Assembly: GCF_900105305.1 (NCBI RefSeq)
Contig: NZ_LT629765.1
Coordinates: 806,001 to 870,000, forward strand
DNA from: Corynebacterium timonense
GTDB taxonomy: Bacteria; Actinomycetota; Actinomycetes; Mycobacteriales; Mycobacteriaceae
Direction: 5' to 3'
DNA: 64,000 bases
How positions within the stretch are numbered: position 1 is the stretch's first letter; each line of letters begins with the position of its first letter. This document shows positions 42,699 through 51,494 of this stretch, piece after piece. The position numbers were made by a program, and so were the translations under genes. Below the pieces are notes generated by a model. It saw only the letters and a program-made list of their open reading frames with translations. It did no database searches and had not been told where the DNA came from.

Positions 42699-43019
42699 GT
42701 GGCCCTTCCACAGTTGACCGATGAGCAGCGTAAGGAAGCCCTCGCCAAGGCAGCAGAGGCACGCAAGCAGCGCGCGGAACTGAAGGCTTCGCTCAAGCGC
42801 GGGGATACCACTCTCAAGGACGTCTTGGACAAGGCGGAGTCTGACGAGATCATCGGCAAGACCAAGGTCTCCGCGCTCCTCGAGGCCATGCCGAAGGTGG
42901 GCAAGGTGAAGGCCCGCGAGATCATGGAGGAACTCGAGATCGCCCAGACCCGCCGTCTGCGTGGTCTCGGCGAGCGCCAGCGCCGCGCTCTCCTGGAGCG
43001 TTTCGGCTTCGAGGCGTAA
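42699..43019 (+). CDS. mihF: Actinobacterial integration host factor (mIHF)
   Basis: A 106-residue nucleoid protein of the actinobacterial IHF family, unrelated to E. coli IHF. The helix-turn-rich core contains [20 protein letters not shown] near residue 33 and [20 protein letters not shown] near residue 53, a helix-two-turns-helix-like DNA-binding motif ([15 protein letters not shown]). It ends with [19 protein letters not shown]. The GTG at 42699 follows GGAGGAAAC. It precedes gmk by five bases, the conserved actinobacterial context for this gene. Confidence 0.95.
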   Translation: MALPQLTDEQRKEALAKAAEARKQRAELKASLKRGDTTLKDVLDKAESDEIIGKTKVSALLEAMPKVGKVKAREIMEELEIAQTRRLRGLGERQRRALLERFGFEA

Positions 43020-43023
43020 GCCC

Positions 43024-43611
43024 GTGCGGGACGCGACGCAGCGAGGACGGCTGGTCGTCATGGCCGGCCCCTCAGCTGTGGGCAAGTCAACGGTGGTTCA
43101 CCGCCTGCGCACCGACGTCCCCGACCTGTACTTCTCCGTGTCAATGACGACGCGTCAGCCCCGCCCCGGCGAGGTCGACGGCAAAGACTACTTCTTTGTC
43201 ACCCCCGAGTATTTCCAGAACCGCATCGACGCCGGCGAGATGCTTGAGTGGGCGGATATTCACGGGGGGCTGCAGCGCTCGGGCACTCCTGCTGGCCCGG
43301 TCAAGGAGGCGATGGCCGCTGGCCGTCCCGTGCTCGTCGAGGTGGACCTCGCGGGGGCCCGTACCATCAAACGGCTGATGCCGGACGCTGCCACCGTCTT
43401 CCTCGCCCCGCCCTCGTGGGAGGTGCTCGTGGATCGGTTAACAGGCCGCGGCACCGAGCCGGAGGACGTGATTCAGCGCAGGCTGGAGACCGCACGCCGC
43501 GAACTTGAGGCGCAGAGCGAGTTCGATGACGTTGTCATCAACGACGACGTTGAGTCGGCAGCTGCCGCCATCGCGGATATACTATTGAGCACACAATCCG
43601 AGACTGAGTAG
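43024..43611 (+). CDS. gmk: Guanylate kinase
   Basis: Phosphorylates GMP to GDP. The 195-residue protein has the P-loop [17 protein letters not shown] near residue 14 and the GMP-binding [20 protein letters not shown] near residue 40. [22 protein letters not shown] is near residue 75 and a lid with [20 protein letters not shown] near residue 140. The GTG at 43024, just after the mihF stop, is chosen since homology begins near GRLVVMAG; the frame is open further upstream inside mihF. Confidence 0.95.
   Translation: MRDATQRGRLVVMAGPSAVGKSTVVHRLRTDVPDLYFSVSMTTRQPRPGEVDGKDYFFVTPEYFQNRIDAGEMLEWADIHGGLQRSGTPAGPVKEAMAAGRPVLVEVDLAGARTIKRLMPDAATVFLAPPSWEVLVDRLTGRGTEPEDVIQRRLETARRELEAQSEFDDVVINDDVESAAAAIADILLSTQSETE
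43578..43583 (+). promoter_or_regulatory. Probable -10 box of rpoZ
   Basis: TATACT inside the end of gmk is close to consensus and gives an rpoZ leader of about 45 bases. No -35 at standard spacing is evident. Confidence 0.45.
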
Positions 43612-43633
43612 TTGCAAGTACAAGTAGGTGTAA

Positions 43634-43912
43634 GTGAGCAACGTTAGTGACGACCAGATGGTCTACGATGCCCCCGAGGGCATCACGGCCCCGCCGATCG
43701 ACGAGCTTTTGACCAAGGTGTCGTCCAAGTACGCTTTGGTGATCTTCGCCGCGAAGCGGGCCCGCCAGATCAACAGCTTCTACCAGGAGCAGGACGAGGG
43801 CGTCTTCGAGTTCATCGGCCCCTTGGTCACCCCGGAAGCGGGGGAGAAGCCGCTGTCCATCGCGCTGCGCGAGATCCAGGCGGACCTCCTCGAGCACGAG
43901 GAAGGGCACTAA
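43634..43912 (+). CDS. rpoZ: RNA polymerase omega subunit
   Basis: A 92-residue omega subunit that helps assemble and stabilise the RNA polymerase beta' subunit. The conserved core is [29 protein letters not shown] (residues 20-48, slightly broken by family variation), with the RARQI motif that contacts beta'. It ends with a conserved [17 protein letters not shown] segment. Start is the GTG at 43634; the gmk-rpoZ-coaBC order is conserved in actinobacteria. A terminator follows. Confidence 0.94.
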   Translation: MSNVSDDQMVYDAPEGITAPPIDELLTKVSSKYALVIFAAKRARQINSFYQEQDEGVFEFIGPLVTPEAGEKPLSIALREIQADLLEHEEGH

Positions 43913-43933
43913 TCCGCGTGCCGACGTAAAACG

Positions 43934-43967
43934 AGGCGCGCCGACTCTCGCCGAGCGGCGCGCCTTT
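43934..43967 (+). terminator. Terminator after rpoZ
   Basis: A perfect ten-bp stem, AGGCGCGCCG (43934-43943) with CGGCGCGCCT (43956-43965), then TTTG. The T-run is short but the stem is very stable. Confidence 0.75.
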
Positions 43968-44018
43968 GTCGTGTCCTGTGTCGTGTCCTGGGTGCGAAGC
44001 GGTGAGCGGCGGCGGCGC

Positions 44019-44024
44019 TAGACT
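44019..44024 (+). promoter_or_regulatory. -10 box of coaBC (leaderless)
   Basis: TAGACT ends eight bases before the ATG at 44033; no ribosome binding site is present. Confidence 0.45.
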
Positions 44025-44032
44025 GGGCGCCT

Positions 44033-45256
44033 ATGAGCGAAGGCATGAATGTCGTTGTCGGTGTGTCAGGCGGAATCGCCGCGTACAAGGCGTGCCACGT
44101 GGTGCGTGACTTTACTGAGCGAGGCGACCACGTCCGCGTCGTGCCCACGGCCAACGCGTTGAATTTCGTCGGCGCGGCGACGTTCGAGGCGCTCTCCGGC
44201 AACCCTGTGGAGACGGGTGTGTTCACGCGCGTCGACGAGGTGCAGCACGTGCGGGTGGGGCAGGAGGCAGACCTCATCGTCGTCGCTCCCGCAACCGCCG
44301 ACCTTATGGCGCGCGTCGCCGCTGGGCGCGCGGACGACCTGCTGACGTCGACGCTCTTGGTGGCCACCTGCCCGGTGGTCGTAGCGCCCGCCATGCACAC
44401 CGAGATGTGGAGGAACCCCGCGACGCAGGAGAATGTGGCCACCCTGCGGCGGCGCGGCTACACCGTTCTGGAGCCCGCGCATGGGCGGCTGACGGGCACC
44501 GACACCGGTCCGGGCAGGATGCTGGAGCCGGGCGTGATCGCGGAGCTTGCCCGCACCGTCGCCGAGCACGGCGCGTTGGGGCGAGGCCTGGAAGGAAAAC
44601 GCGTGCTCATCAGCGCCGGGGGGACGCAGGAGAACATCGACCCCGTGCGCTACGTGGGCAACCGTTCGTCGGGGCGCCAAGGCTACGCGCTGGCGGACAT
44701 CGCGGCGCACAAGGGCGCGCAGGTCACGCTCGTGGCCTGCGACACCGCGGAGCTGGAGGCCCCGGCGGGGGCCGAGGTCGTCCGGGCGCGTTCGACCCGC
44801 GAGCTGAAGCGCGCGATGGATGAGCGCGCGGCGGAGGCGGACGTGATCATCATGTCGGCGGCGGTATCCGACTACCGCCCGGAACACGAGGCGACGTCGA
44901 AGCTGAAGAAGGGGCAGAGCGACGACGCGTTGTCGACGATCCGGTTGGTGGAAAACCCGGACGTGCTGCGCGGGCTCGTCGACAAGCGAGAAGCGGGGGA
45001 GACGAACGCCGTCATCGTGGGGTTCGCCGCGGAGACGGATAACCCGTTGGAGTACGGTAAGGCTAAGCTTGCACGCAAGGGCGCGGACCTGCTGATGGTG
45101 AACTCGGTGGCCGAGGGCAAAGTCTTCGGTCAGCCCCGCAATAGCGGGTGGCTGATCGGGCGCGACGGCTCGGTCTCTGAGATCGCCGACGGCCCAAAGC
45201 ACGTGGTGGCGGCGCAGATATGGGACGCCATCGAGGGCTGGACCACCGAGGTTTGA
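44033..45256 (+). CDS. coaBC: Bifunctional phosphopantothenoylcysteine decarboxylase / synthase
   Basis: Two steps of coenzyme A synthesis in one 407-residue chain. The N-terminal flavoprotein CoaC half (about 1-185) shows [20 protein letters not shown], the active-site His in VQHVRVG and the substrate clamp [18 protein letters not shown]. The C-terminal CoaB half begins [21 protein letters not shown] with the [13 protein letters not shown] nucleotide region. It ends with LMVNSV near residue 365. The first ATG lies eight bases after a -10 box; a second ATG is at 44045. It follows gmk-rpoZ as usual. Confidence 0.94.
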   Translation: MSEGMNVVVGVSGGIAAYKACHVVRDFTERGDHVRVVPTANALNFVGAATFEALSGNPVETGVFTRVDEVQHVRVGQEADLIVVAPATADLMARVAAGRADDLLTSTLLVATCPVVVAPAMHTEMWRNPATQENVATLRRRGYTVLEPAHGRLTGTDTGPGRMLEPGVIAELARTVAEHGALGRGLEGKRVLISAGGTQENIDPVRYVGNRSSGRQGYALADIAAHKGAQVTLVACDTAELEAPAGAEVVRARSTRELKRAMDERAAEADVIIMSAAVSDYRPEHEATSKLKKGQSDDALSTIRLVENPDVLRGLVDKREAGETNAVIVGFAAETDNPLEYGKAKLARKGADLLMVNSVAEGKVFGQPRNSGWLIGRDGSVSEIADGPKHVVAAQIWDAIEGWTTEV

Positions 45257-45280
45257 CACTTAGACCGCTTGGTCTATATT
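45253..45280 (+). promoter_or_regulatory. metK promoter
   Basis: TTGACA (45253-45258), a 16-bp spacer and TATATT (45275-45280): the most consensus-like sigma-A promoter in the window. It overlaps the end of coaBC. Confidence 0.85.
45261..45276. promoter_or_regulatory. McbR-type operator TAGAC-N6-GTCTA in the metK promoter
   Basis: TAGACCGCTTGGTCTA is an exact match to the TAGAC-N6-GTCTA site of the corynebacterial methionine/cysteine repressor McbR. It fills the spacer and enters the -10 box, so bound McbR would exclude RNA polymerase. In C. glutamicum metK belongs to the McbR regulon and S-adenosylhomocysteine releases the repressor; the same is inferred here. Confidence 0.88.
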
Positions 45281-45318
45281 GGTCAGGAGTGCCTACACGA
45301 GTCGACGAAGGAAAGACT

Positions 45319-46566
45319 TTGATAACACCGTCTACACCGTCTACACCGTCTCCAGCGACGAGCCGCCGCTTGTTTACCAGCGAATCCGTTACGGAGGGCC
45401 ACCCGGACAAGATCTGCGACGCTATCTCGGACGCGGTCCTCGATGACCTGCTCGCGCAGGACCCGCGGGCCCGGGTGGCGGTGGAAACACTGGTGACGAC
45501 GGGCCAGGTCCACGTCGTGGGCGAGGTCTCCACCTCCGCGTACTCCAACATCGCCAGGATCGTGCGCGAGAAGCTCGTGGGCATCGGCTTTACCTCCTCC
45601 GAGGTCGGCTTCGACGGGCGCACCTGCGGCGTGAACATCGCGATCGGGGAACAGTCCAATGAGATCGCCGAGGGCGTCAACGTCTCGCAGGAACACCGCG
45701 AGGGCCACTCCACGGAGGAGAAAGACCAGTCGGGCGCGGGCGACCAAGGCTTGATGTTTGGCTACGCTACCGACGAGACGCCGGAGTATATGCCGCTGCC
45801 GATCGCGACGGCGCACCGCCTCGCCCGGCGCCTGACCGCCGTGCGCAAGGCGGGCGAAGTCGTCGGTCTGCGCCCGGACGGCAAAACCCAGGTGACCTTC
45901 GCCTACGAGGGGGACCAACCTGTCCGCCTCGACACCATCGTCGTCTCTACGCAGCACGACCCGAACTTCGCCGGCGAGGAACTGTCTGCCGCCGTGCGCG
46001 AACACGTCGTCGAGTGGGTCATCAAGGACGCCGGGCTGGAGCGCTACTACGACTCGGAAACAAAGCTTTTGGTCAACCCCTCTGGGTCCTTTGTCTTGGG
46101 AGGGCCGATGGGCGACGCCGGGCTGACTGGGCGCAAGATCATCGTCGACACCTACGGCGGAATGGCACGTCACGGCGGCGGCGCCTTCTCCGGAAAGGAC
46201 CCGTCGAAGGTGGACCGCTCCGGCGCCTATGCCATGCGGTGGGTGGCCAAGAACGTCGTCGCGGCCGGGCTGGCGCGCCGCGTGGAGCTCCAAGTGGCCT
46301 ACGCGATCGGCCGCGCGACCCCCGTCGGCCTCTACGTTGAGACCTTCGGCACCGCCGCCGAGGGCCAGACGAGCGAGTCCATCCAGCACGCCGTGGAACA
46401 GGTCTTTGATCTGCGGCCGAGCGCCATCATCAACGAGCTCGACCTGCTGCGGCCGATTTACGGGCAGACCGCCGCCTACGGTCACTTCGGCCGCACGGAC
46501 CTCGACCTGCCGTGGGAACGCCTCGACCGCGTCGACGCGCTGCGCGAGGCCGCGGGCCTGAGCTAG
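45319..46566 (+). CDS. metK: S-adenosylmethionine synthetase
   Basis: Makes SAM from methionine and ATP. Motifs include [20 protein letters not shown] (methionine/ATP site), [12 protein letters not shown] near residue 130, and the phosphate loop [19 protein letters not shown] near residue 275. I chose the TTG at 45319, which has AAGGA six bases upstream (415 residues). A GTG at 45289 lies eight bases after the -10 box and could be a leaderless start adding 10 residues. A nine-base unit repeated three times codes TPS-TPS-TPS before homology starts at RRLFTSESV. Transcription starts from the McbR-controlled promoter just upstream. Confidence 0.94.
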   Translation: MITPSTPSTPSPATSRRLFTSESVTEGHPDKICDAISDAVLDDLLAQDPRARVAVETLVTTGQVHVVGEVSTSAYSNIARIVREKLVGIGFTSSEVGFDGRTCGVNIAIGEQSNEIAEGVNVSQEHREGHSTEEKDQSGAGDQGLMFGYATDETPEYMPLPIATAHRLARRLTAVRKAGEVVGLRPDGKTQVTFAYEGDQPVRLDTIVVSTQHDPNFAGEELSAAVREHVVEWVIKDAGLERYYDSETKLLVNPSGSFVLGGPMGDAGLTGRKIIVDTYGGMARHGGGAFSGKDPSKVDRSGAYAMRWVAKNVVAAGLARRVELQVAYAIGRATPVGLYVETFGTAAEGQTSESIQHAVEQVFDLRPSAIINELDLLRPIYGQTAAYGHFGRTDLDLPWERLDRVDALREAAGLS

Positions 46567-46581
46567 CCGCCCTGGAGCGCT

Positions 46582-48606
46582 ATGGCACAACCACCAGCCG
46601 CGGCCGCAGCGACGGCGCCCGTCGCCCGGCTTCTGCCGCTCCTCGGTCTCGCGCACCTTGACCGCCCCTTCGACTACCTCGTCACCGAGGCCGACTCGGA
46701 GGCGGCGCGGCCGGGGGTCCGGGTGCGCATCCGCTTCGCCGGGCGCCTCGTCGACGCCATCGTCCTGTCGCGCCACGCCACCTCCGAGCACGAGGGCGAC
46801 CTGCGCTTCATCGAGCGCGTCATCTCCCCCGAGGTTGTGGCGCCTGCGCGCGTGCGCACGCTGGTCGACGCCCTCGCAGAGCGCTACGCGGGGGTCCGCA
46901 GCGACATCTATCGCTCCGCCGTGCCCGCCCGCCACGCGAAGGCCGAGGAGACGGACACGGCCACGGCGTGGGAGGAGCTCGGCGAGGCGGGCGAGCCCGA
47001 CCTGTCCGCCTGGACCGCGTACGAGCACGGCCAGTCCTTTGTCGACGCGGTCGTCGAGGGCAAGCTTGCGCGCGCCGCGTGGCAGGTCGCCCCGGGGGAG
47101 AAGTGGCCGGTGGCGGTGGCCGCTCTGGCTACGAAGGTCGCCATCGACGGCGGGGGCGTGCTGATTGTGGTGCCGGACCAGCGGGACGTCGATACGTGCG
47201 AGGCGGCCCTGCGCGAGCTCGTGGGGCCGCGACAGATTACGACGCTGACCGCGGCGCAGGGCCCGCAAGCGCGCTACTCGCGCTACCTGTCGGTCCTGCA
47301 CGGGCAGGGGCGCTTGGTGGTGGGGACGCGCTCAGCGGCGTTCGCCCCGGTAGAGCACCTGCGGCTGATGGTGCTCATGCACGACGGCGACGAGTCGCTC
47401 GTCGACCCCCGCGCCCCCTACGTCCATGCTCGCGAAGTGCTTACCACCCGCTCCGCCATCGAGGGCGCCTCACTGGTCATCGGCGGCCACGCCCGCACGG
47501 CGGAGACCCAGCTGCTCGTCGAGTCGGGGTGGATGCACGAGCTCGTCGCGCCGCGCGAGCTGCTGCGCCAGCGTGGGCCGCACATCCGAGCGGCGGCAGA
47601 CAGCGACGTCGCGCTGGAGCGCGACCCCCGCGCCCGCGAGGCGCGTGTGCCGTCGATCGCCTTCCAGGCGGCGGCGCGGGCGCTGGAGAGGGGCGCCCCC
47701 GTGCTCTTCCAGGTCCCCCGCACGGGGTACATCCGCTCATTGGCGTGCGGGAACTGTCGCGCCCCGGCGCGCTGTCGCTGGTGCAACGGGCCGCTGGGCC
47801 TGCCCGCGAGTAACGCCGAGGCGGCCGCTCCGACGTGCCGCTGGTGCGGTCGCGTCGACACCGCCCACGTCTGCGCCGAGTGCGGCTCGCGCAAGCTGCG
47901 GTCTGTGGTGGTGGGCACAGAGCGCACGGCCGAGGAGCTGGGGCGGGCCTTTCCGCGCACGCGGGTGCGCACGTCGTGGGGCGAGCGCATCCTCGCTACC
48001 GTGCCGCGCGAGCCAGCGATCGTCGTGGCGACCCCAGGGGCCGAGCCGGCCGTGGACGCCGGCGGCTACGGCGCCGCGGCGCTCCTCGACACGTGGGCGC
48101 TTTTGCGCCGCCCCGACCTGCGGGCGGTCGAAGATGCCTTTGCCGCGTGGCTTGCTGCGGCGACCCTTGTGGAGCCGCGCGAGGATGGTGGCGAGGTCGT
48201 CGTCGTGGCCGAGCCCTCGCACCCCGCCGTCCAGCACCTCATCCGGTGGGACGCCCCCGGCTTCGCCGCCCTCGAGCTCGCGCAGCGCCGCGAGGCCCGC
48301 TTCCCGCCCGCGGTGCACCTCGCGCTTATCGACGCCCCCCGCGCCGCCCTCGAGGACTACTTCGCGCACACCGACCTGCCCGCCCATGCGGAAAAGCTCG
48401 GCCCCGTCGACCTGCCGCCCGGCGAGGACCTGCCGGGGCACTGGAATGAGGCGGAGTACGGCCCCGCGCAGCGCGTGCTCGTGCGCAGCCCGCTAGCGGG
48501 GCGCGCCGAGCTGGGGCGCGCGCTGCGGGCGGGGTCCGTGAGCCGGGCGACGCGCAAGCAGGACCTGCCGCTGCGCGTGCGGGTCGACCCCATCAATATC
48601 GGCTAA
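46582..48606 (+). CDS. priA: PriA-like primosomal protein N', probably without helicase activity
   Basis: A 674-residue actinobacterial PriA. The N-terminal 3'-binding domain is present (LGLAHLDRPFDYLV, RVRIRFAGRLVDAIVL). The zinc-binding cysteine cluster is intact (ACGNCRAPARCRWCNGPL and CRWCGRVDTAHVCAECGS, about residues 400-450). The helicase motifs are degenerate: the P-loop position reads APGEKWPVAVAAL in place of a G-K-T/S loop, and the DEAH-like position reads MHDGDESLVDPRAPY. A restart-complex scaffold role is therefore more likely than unwinding. The start follows metK by 15 bases. Confidence 0.88.
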   Translation: MAQPPAAAAATAPVARLLPLLGLAHLDRPFDYLVTEADSEAARPGVRVRIRFAGRLVDAIVLSRHATSEHEGDLRFIERVISPEVVAPARVRTLVDALAERYAGVRSDIYRSAVPARHAKAEETDTATAWEELGEAGEPDLSAWTAYEHGQSFVDAVVEGKLARAAWQVAPGEKWPVAVAALATKVAIDGGGVLIVVPDQRDVDTCEAALRELVGPRQITTLTAAQGPQARYSRYLSVLHGQGRLVVGTRSAAFAPVEHLRLMVLMHDGDESLVDPRAPYVHAREVLTTRSAIEGASLVIGGHARTAETQLLVESGWMHELVAPRELLRQRGPHIRAAADSDVALERDPRAREARVPSIAFQAAARALERGAPVLFQVPRTGYIRSLACGNCRAPARCRWCNGPLGLPASNAEAAAPTCRWCGRVDTAHVCAECGSRKLRSVVVGTERTAEELGRAFPRTRVRTSWGERILATVPREPAIVVATPGAEPAVDAGGYGAAALLDTWALLRRPDLRAVEDAFAAWLAAATLVEPREDGGEVVVVAEPSHPAVQHLIRWDAPGFAALELAQRREARFPPAVHLALIDAPRAALEDYFAHTDLPAHAEKLGPVDLPPGEDLPGHWNEAEYGPAQRVLVRSPLAGRAELGRALRAGSVSRATRKQDLPLRVRVDPINIG

Positions 48607-48620
48607 ACGGGACGCTCACG

Positions 48621-48626
48621 TAGAAT
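48621..48626 (+). promoter_or_regulatory. -10 box of def (leaderless)
   Basis: TAGAAT ends eight bases before the def ATG at 48635; no Shine-Dalgarno is present. Confidence 0.45.
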
Positions 48627-48634
48627 CGGCCAGC

Positions 48635-49135
48635 ATGGCAGTGCGCGAGATCAGGGTGTTGGGAGACCCAGTGCTCAGCGCGACGGCGCAGCCGGTGGAG
48701 GCCTTCGGGCAGCCGATCCGGCGGCTGGTCGCGGACATGCTGGAGACCATGGACCATGCTGGCGGCGTTGGGCTCGCGGCGAACCAGATTGGCGTGACCC
48801 GCCGCGTTTTCGTCTTCGATTGCCAGGGAATGCGCGGCCACTTGGTCAACCCGGTATGGCGCCCGGTGGGAACCGCGCGGCAGGTGGGCCGCGAAGGCTG
48901 CCTGTCCGTGCCGGGGGTGGCGGGCCCGGTGGAGCGCTACAACGACGTCGTGGCCGCGGGCCGCGACGTCGACGGGCGCCCGCTGGCCTTGCGGGCGACG
49001 GGGCTGCTTGCGCGCTGTATTCAGCACGAGACAGACCACCTCGACGGGGTGATGTTCATGCGCCGGATGGACCCGGCGGTGCGCGCGGAGGCGATGGCGC
49101 TCATCCGCGGCGCGGACTGGTTTAAGGAGAAGTAG
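48635..49135 (+). CDS. def: Peptide deformylase
   Basis: Removes the formyl group from nascent proteins. The 166-residue protein has all three motifs: GVGLAANQIG near residue 44, EGCLSVPG near residue 87 with the metal-binding Cys, and QHETDHLDGVMF near residue 130 with the two His ligands and the catalytic Glu. It ends directly against fmt, whose product adds the formyl group to the initiator tRNA, the classical def-fmt pair. Confidence 0.95.
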   Translation: MAVREIRVLGDPVLSATAQPVEAFGQPIRRLVADMLETMDHAGGVGLAANQIGVTRRVFVFDCQGMRGHLVNPVWRPVGTARQVGREGCLSVPGVAGPVERYNDVVAAGRDVDGRPLALRATGLLARCIQHETDHLDGVMFMRRMDPAVRAEAMALIRGADWFKEK

Positions 49136-50065
49136 ATGCGCCTAGTGTTTGCCGGCACGCCCGAACCCGCGGTCGTGTCGTTGGAGAAGCTGATCCGCTC
49201 GGACCACGAGGTCGTCGCGGTGCTCACCCGCCCTGACGCGCGGCGCGGCCGAGGGCGGAGCGTGCGCCCCTCTCCAGTGAAGGAGCTCGCCCTCGAGCAC
49301 AGCATTGAAGTGCTCACGCCGGATACGCTGCGCGATGACGCCACCCGCCGCCGGCTGGAGGAGCTCGCCCCGGAGGCGATACCGGTCGTGGCCTACGGCA
49401 ACCTTGTGCCCGAGGATCTGCTCGCGCTGCCCACCCACGGCTGGGTGAACCTGCACTTTTCGCTGCTGCCCGCGTGGCGTGGCGCGTCGCCCGTGCAGGC
49501 GGCCATCGCACACGGCGACGCCACGACGGGCGCGACCACCTTCCGCATCGACGCCGGCCTCGACACCGGCGACATCTTGGGAACCGTCACCGCGGAGATC
49601 GGCCCGCGGGACACGGCCGATGACGTTCTCGCCCGCCTCGCCGAGGTCGGCGGCGACCTCCTCGTGGATACCATGACCGCCCTGGATCACGGCGCCGTCC
49701 AGCCCACCGTGCAGCCAGACGAGGGGACGTACGCCGGAAAGATTCACCAGGCGGACGCCCGTGTGGAGTGGACGCAGCCCGCCGAGGTCATCGACCGCCG
49801 AATCCGTGCCCACACCCCGGTGCCGGGGGCATGGACGACGTGGGGGCAGACGCGCCTGAAGTTGGGGCCCGTCGAGCTCACCGAAGGAGCCGGCCTTGAC
49901 CCCGGCGAGGTGCGCCGGGAGAAAAACGCCGTCTACGTGGGCACCGCGACGACGGAGGTGCGGCTGGGGCTCATCCAGCCGCCGGGAAAGAAGATGATGG
50001 AGGCCGCGGCGTGGGCTCGCGGGCTCAACGCTGATGTGGTGGAGACGGGAGTGGTGTTCGAGTGA
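49136..50065 (+). CDS. fmt: Methionyl-tRNA formyltransferase
   Basis: Formylates initiator Met-tRNA using 10-formyl-THF. The 309-residue protein starts MRLVFAGTPEPAVVSLEKL and has the catalytic region WVNLHFSLLPAWRGASPVQAA near residue 105 (Asn and His) and the folate-site DTGDILGT near residue 143. The C-terminal tRNA-binding domain begins near residue 205. The gene starts one base after the def stop and overlaps rsmB by four bases (GTGA). Confidence 0.95.
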   Translation: MRLVFAGTPEPAVVSLEKLIRSDHEVVAVLTRPDARRGRGRSVRPSPVKELALEHSIEVLTPDTLRDDATRRRLEELAPEAIPVVAYGNLVPEDLLALPTHGWVNLHFSLLPAWRGASPVQAAIAHGDATTGATTFRIDAGLDTGDILGTVTAEIGPRDTADDVLARLAEVGGDLLVDTMTALDHGAVQPTVQPDEGTYAGKIHQADARVEWTQPAEVIDRRIRAHTPVPGAWTTWGQTRLKLGPVELTEGAGLDPGEVRREKNAVYVGTATTEVRLGLIQPPGKKMMEAAAWARGLNADVVETGVVFE

Positions 50066-51489
50066 GCGGAGGGTTTCGTTCGCGCTCTGCGGGGCGTAGG
50101 CAGCCGAAGGGCGGGCGCGTGGAGGGGAAGCGGGCGGCGCCCGTGGGGGCGTCGATAGGCGACCCGGCCCGAGAAACCGCCTGGGAGGTGGTGCGCCGCG
50201 TAGCGGTTGACGGCGCCTACGCCAACCTCACGCTGCCCGCCCTGCTGCGAGAGCGGAAGGTCGGCGGGCGCGACGCGGCCTTCGCCACCGAGCTGACCTA
50301 CGGCACGCTGCGCGCTCTCGGCGTCGTCGACGCCGTCATCGGGGAGTGCTCCTCGCGGCCCATCGGCGAGATTAGCCCGGAGGTTCTGGCCGCCCTGCGC
50401 CTCGGCGCCTACCAGCTGTTGTACATGCGCGTCGAGCAGCACGCGGCGGTGGATACCTCCGTGCGGCTCGTGGAGGCCTCGGGGCAGGTCAAGGCAAAAG
50501 GCTTTACCAACGGCGTGCTGCGCACGATCGCGCGGACACCGGCCGAGGAGTGGATGACCACGCTCACCCCGGAGGGCGAGCTCGCCGCCCTCGCGTTTCG
50601 TACCGCGCACCCGGAGTGGATTGCCCGCTCCTTCGCCGAGGTGCTCCCGGACGACGAGCTGCCCGCGGCGCTCGAGGCGGACAGCGCGCGCCCCATCGTG
50701 CACCTGGTGGCGCGGCCCGGCGAGATGTCGGCCGAGGAGCTCGCGCTGGTGACGGGCGGCGAGGAAGGCACGTACTCCCCGTACGCCGTGTACCTGCCGG
50801 AGGGCGATCCCGGCAAGCTCGAGCCAGTGCGCGCGCGCCTCGCCGCGGTCCAGGACGAGGGCTCGCAGCTCATCGCTCGTGCCGTGGCGACCGTCCCCGT
50901 CGAGGGTGACGCCGGGCGCTGGCTCGACCTGTGCGCGGGCCCCGGCGGCAAGGCGGCGCTGATCGGCGCGCTTGCGCAGATCGAGGGTGCCCGGGTCGAC
51001 GCGGTCGAGGTCAGCGAGCACCGCGCGAAGCTCATCCGCTCGGCCGTCGATGACCTCCCCGTGCGCGTGCACGTCGCCGACGGCCGAGACCCGGGCCTCG
51101 AGGAGGCGCCAGAGCAGGGCTACGACAGGGTGCTTGTCGACGCCCCCTGCTCCGGCCTCGGCGCCCTGCGGCGTCGCCCCGAGGCGCGGTGGACCAAGAC
51201 CGAGGCCGACATCGCCGATCTGACCGCCCTCCAGTTTGAGCTGCTCACCTCAGCGATCGGGCTGGCGAGGCCGGGCGGCGTGGTGGTCTACTCCACCTGT
51301 TCTCCGGATGCGCGGGAGACCCGAGCGGTGGTTGATCGCGCCCTGGCCGCGGGGGGCGTCGAGGAGCTCGACGCCCGCGTGTTCGTGCCGGGGATGGGCA
51401 ACGTCGGCCCGGGCCCGAGCGTGCAGATGTGGCCGCACCGCCACGGCACCGACGCGATGTTTTTCTCCGTGCTGCGAAAGATAGGGTAG
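50062..51489 (+). CDS. rsmB: 16S rRNA (cytosine-967-C5) methyltransferase
   Basis: A 475-residue RsmB/Sun family enzyme. After a basic, Gly/Arg-rich N-terminus, a NusB-like RNA-binding domain covers about residues 35-170 (ARETAWEVVRRVAVDGAY). The SAM-dependent domain has the SAM loop LDLCAGPGGKAALIG near residue 293, VDAPCSGLGALRRRPEARW with the proton-acceptor Cys near residue 365, and VVYSTCSPDARET with the catalytic Cys near 413. It overlaps fmt by four bases, so it is coupled to def-fmt. Confidence 0.93.
   Translation: MSGGFRSRSAGRRQPKGGRVEGKRAAPVGASIGDPARETAWEVVRRVAVDGAYANLTLPALLRERKVGGRDAAFATELTYGTLRALGVVDAVIGECSSRPIGEISPEVLAALRLGAYQLLYMRVEQHAAVDTSVRLVEASGQVKAKGFTNGVLRTIARTPAEEWMTTLTPEGELAALAFRTAHPEWIARSFAEVLPDDELPAALEADSARPIVHLVARPGEMSAEELALVTGGEEGTYSPYAVYLPEGDPGKLEPVRARLAAVQDEGSQLIARAVATVPVEGDAGRWLDLCAGPGGKAALIGALAQIEGARVDAVEVSEHRAKLIRSAVDDLPVRVHVADGRDPGLEEAPEQGYDRVLVDAPCSGLGALRRRPEARWTKTEADIADLTALQFELLTSAIGLARPGGVVVYSTCSPDARETRAVVDRALAAGGVEELDARVFVPGMGNVGPGPSVQMWPHRHGTDAMFFSVLRKIG
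51482..51487 (+). promoter_or_regulatory. -10 box of rpe-rib genes (leaderless)
   Basis: TAGGGT at the end of rsmB ends seven bases before the rpe ATG. This suggests an internal promoter starting the rpe-rib segment. Confidence 0.45.
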
Positions 51490-51494
51490 AACCC

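Noticed and set aside
43968..43992. Direct repeat GTGTCCTG before coaBC
   Set aside because: Two short copies only, close to a terminator; no array structure and no CRISPR character.
45100..45260. SAM riboswitch before metK
   Set aside because: No SAM-aptamer cores are seen, and coaBC coding sequence runs almost to the promoter; an McbR operator explains control.
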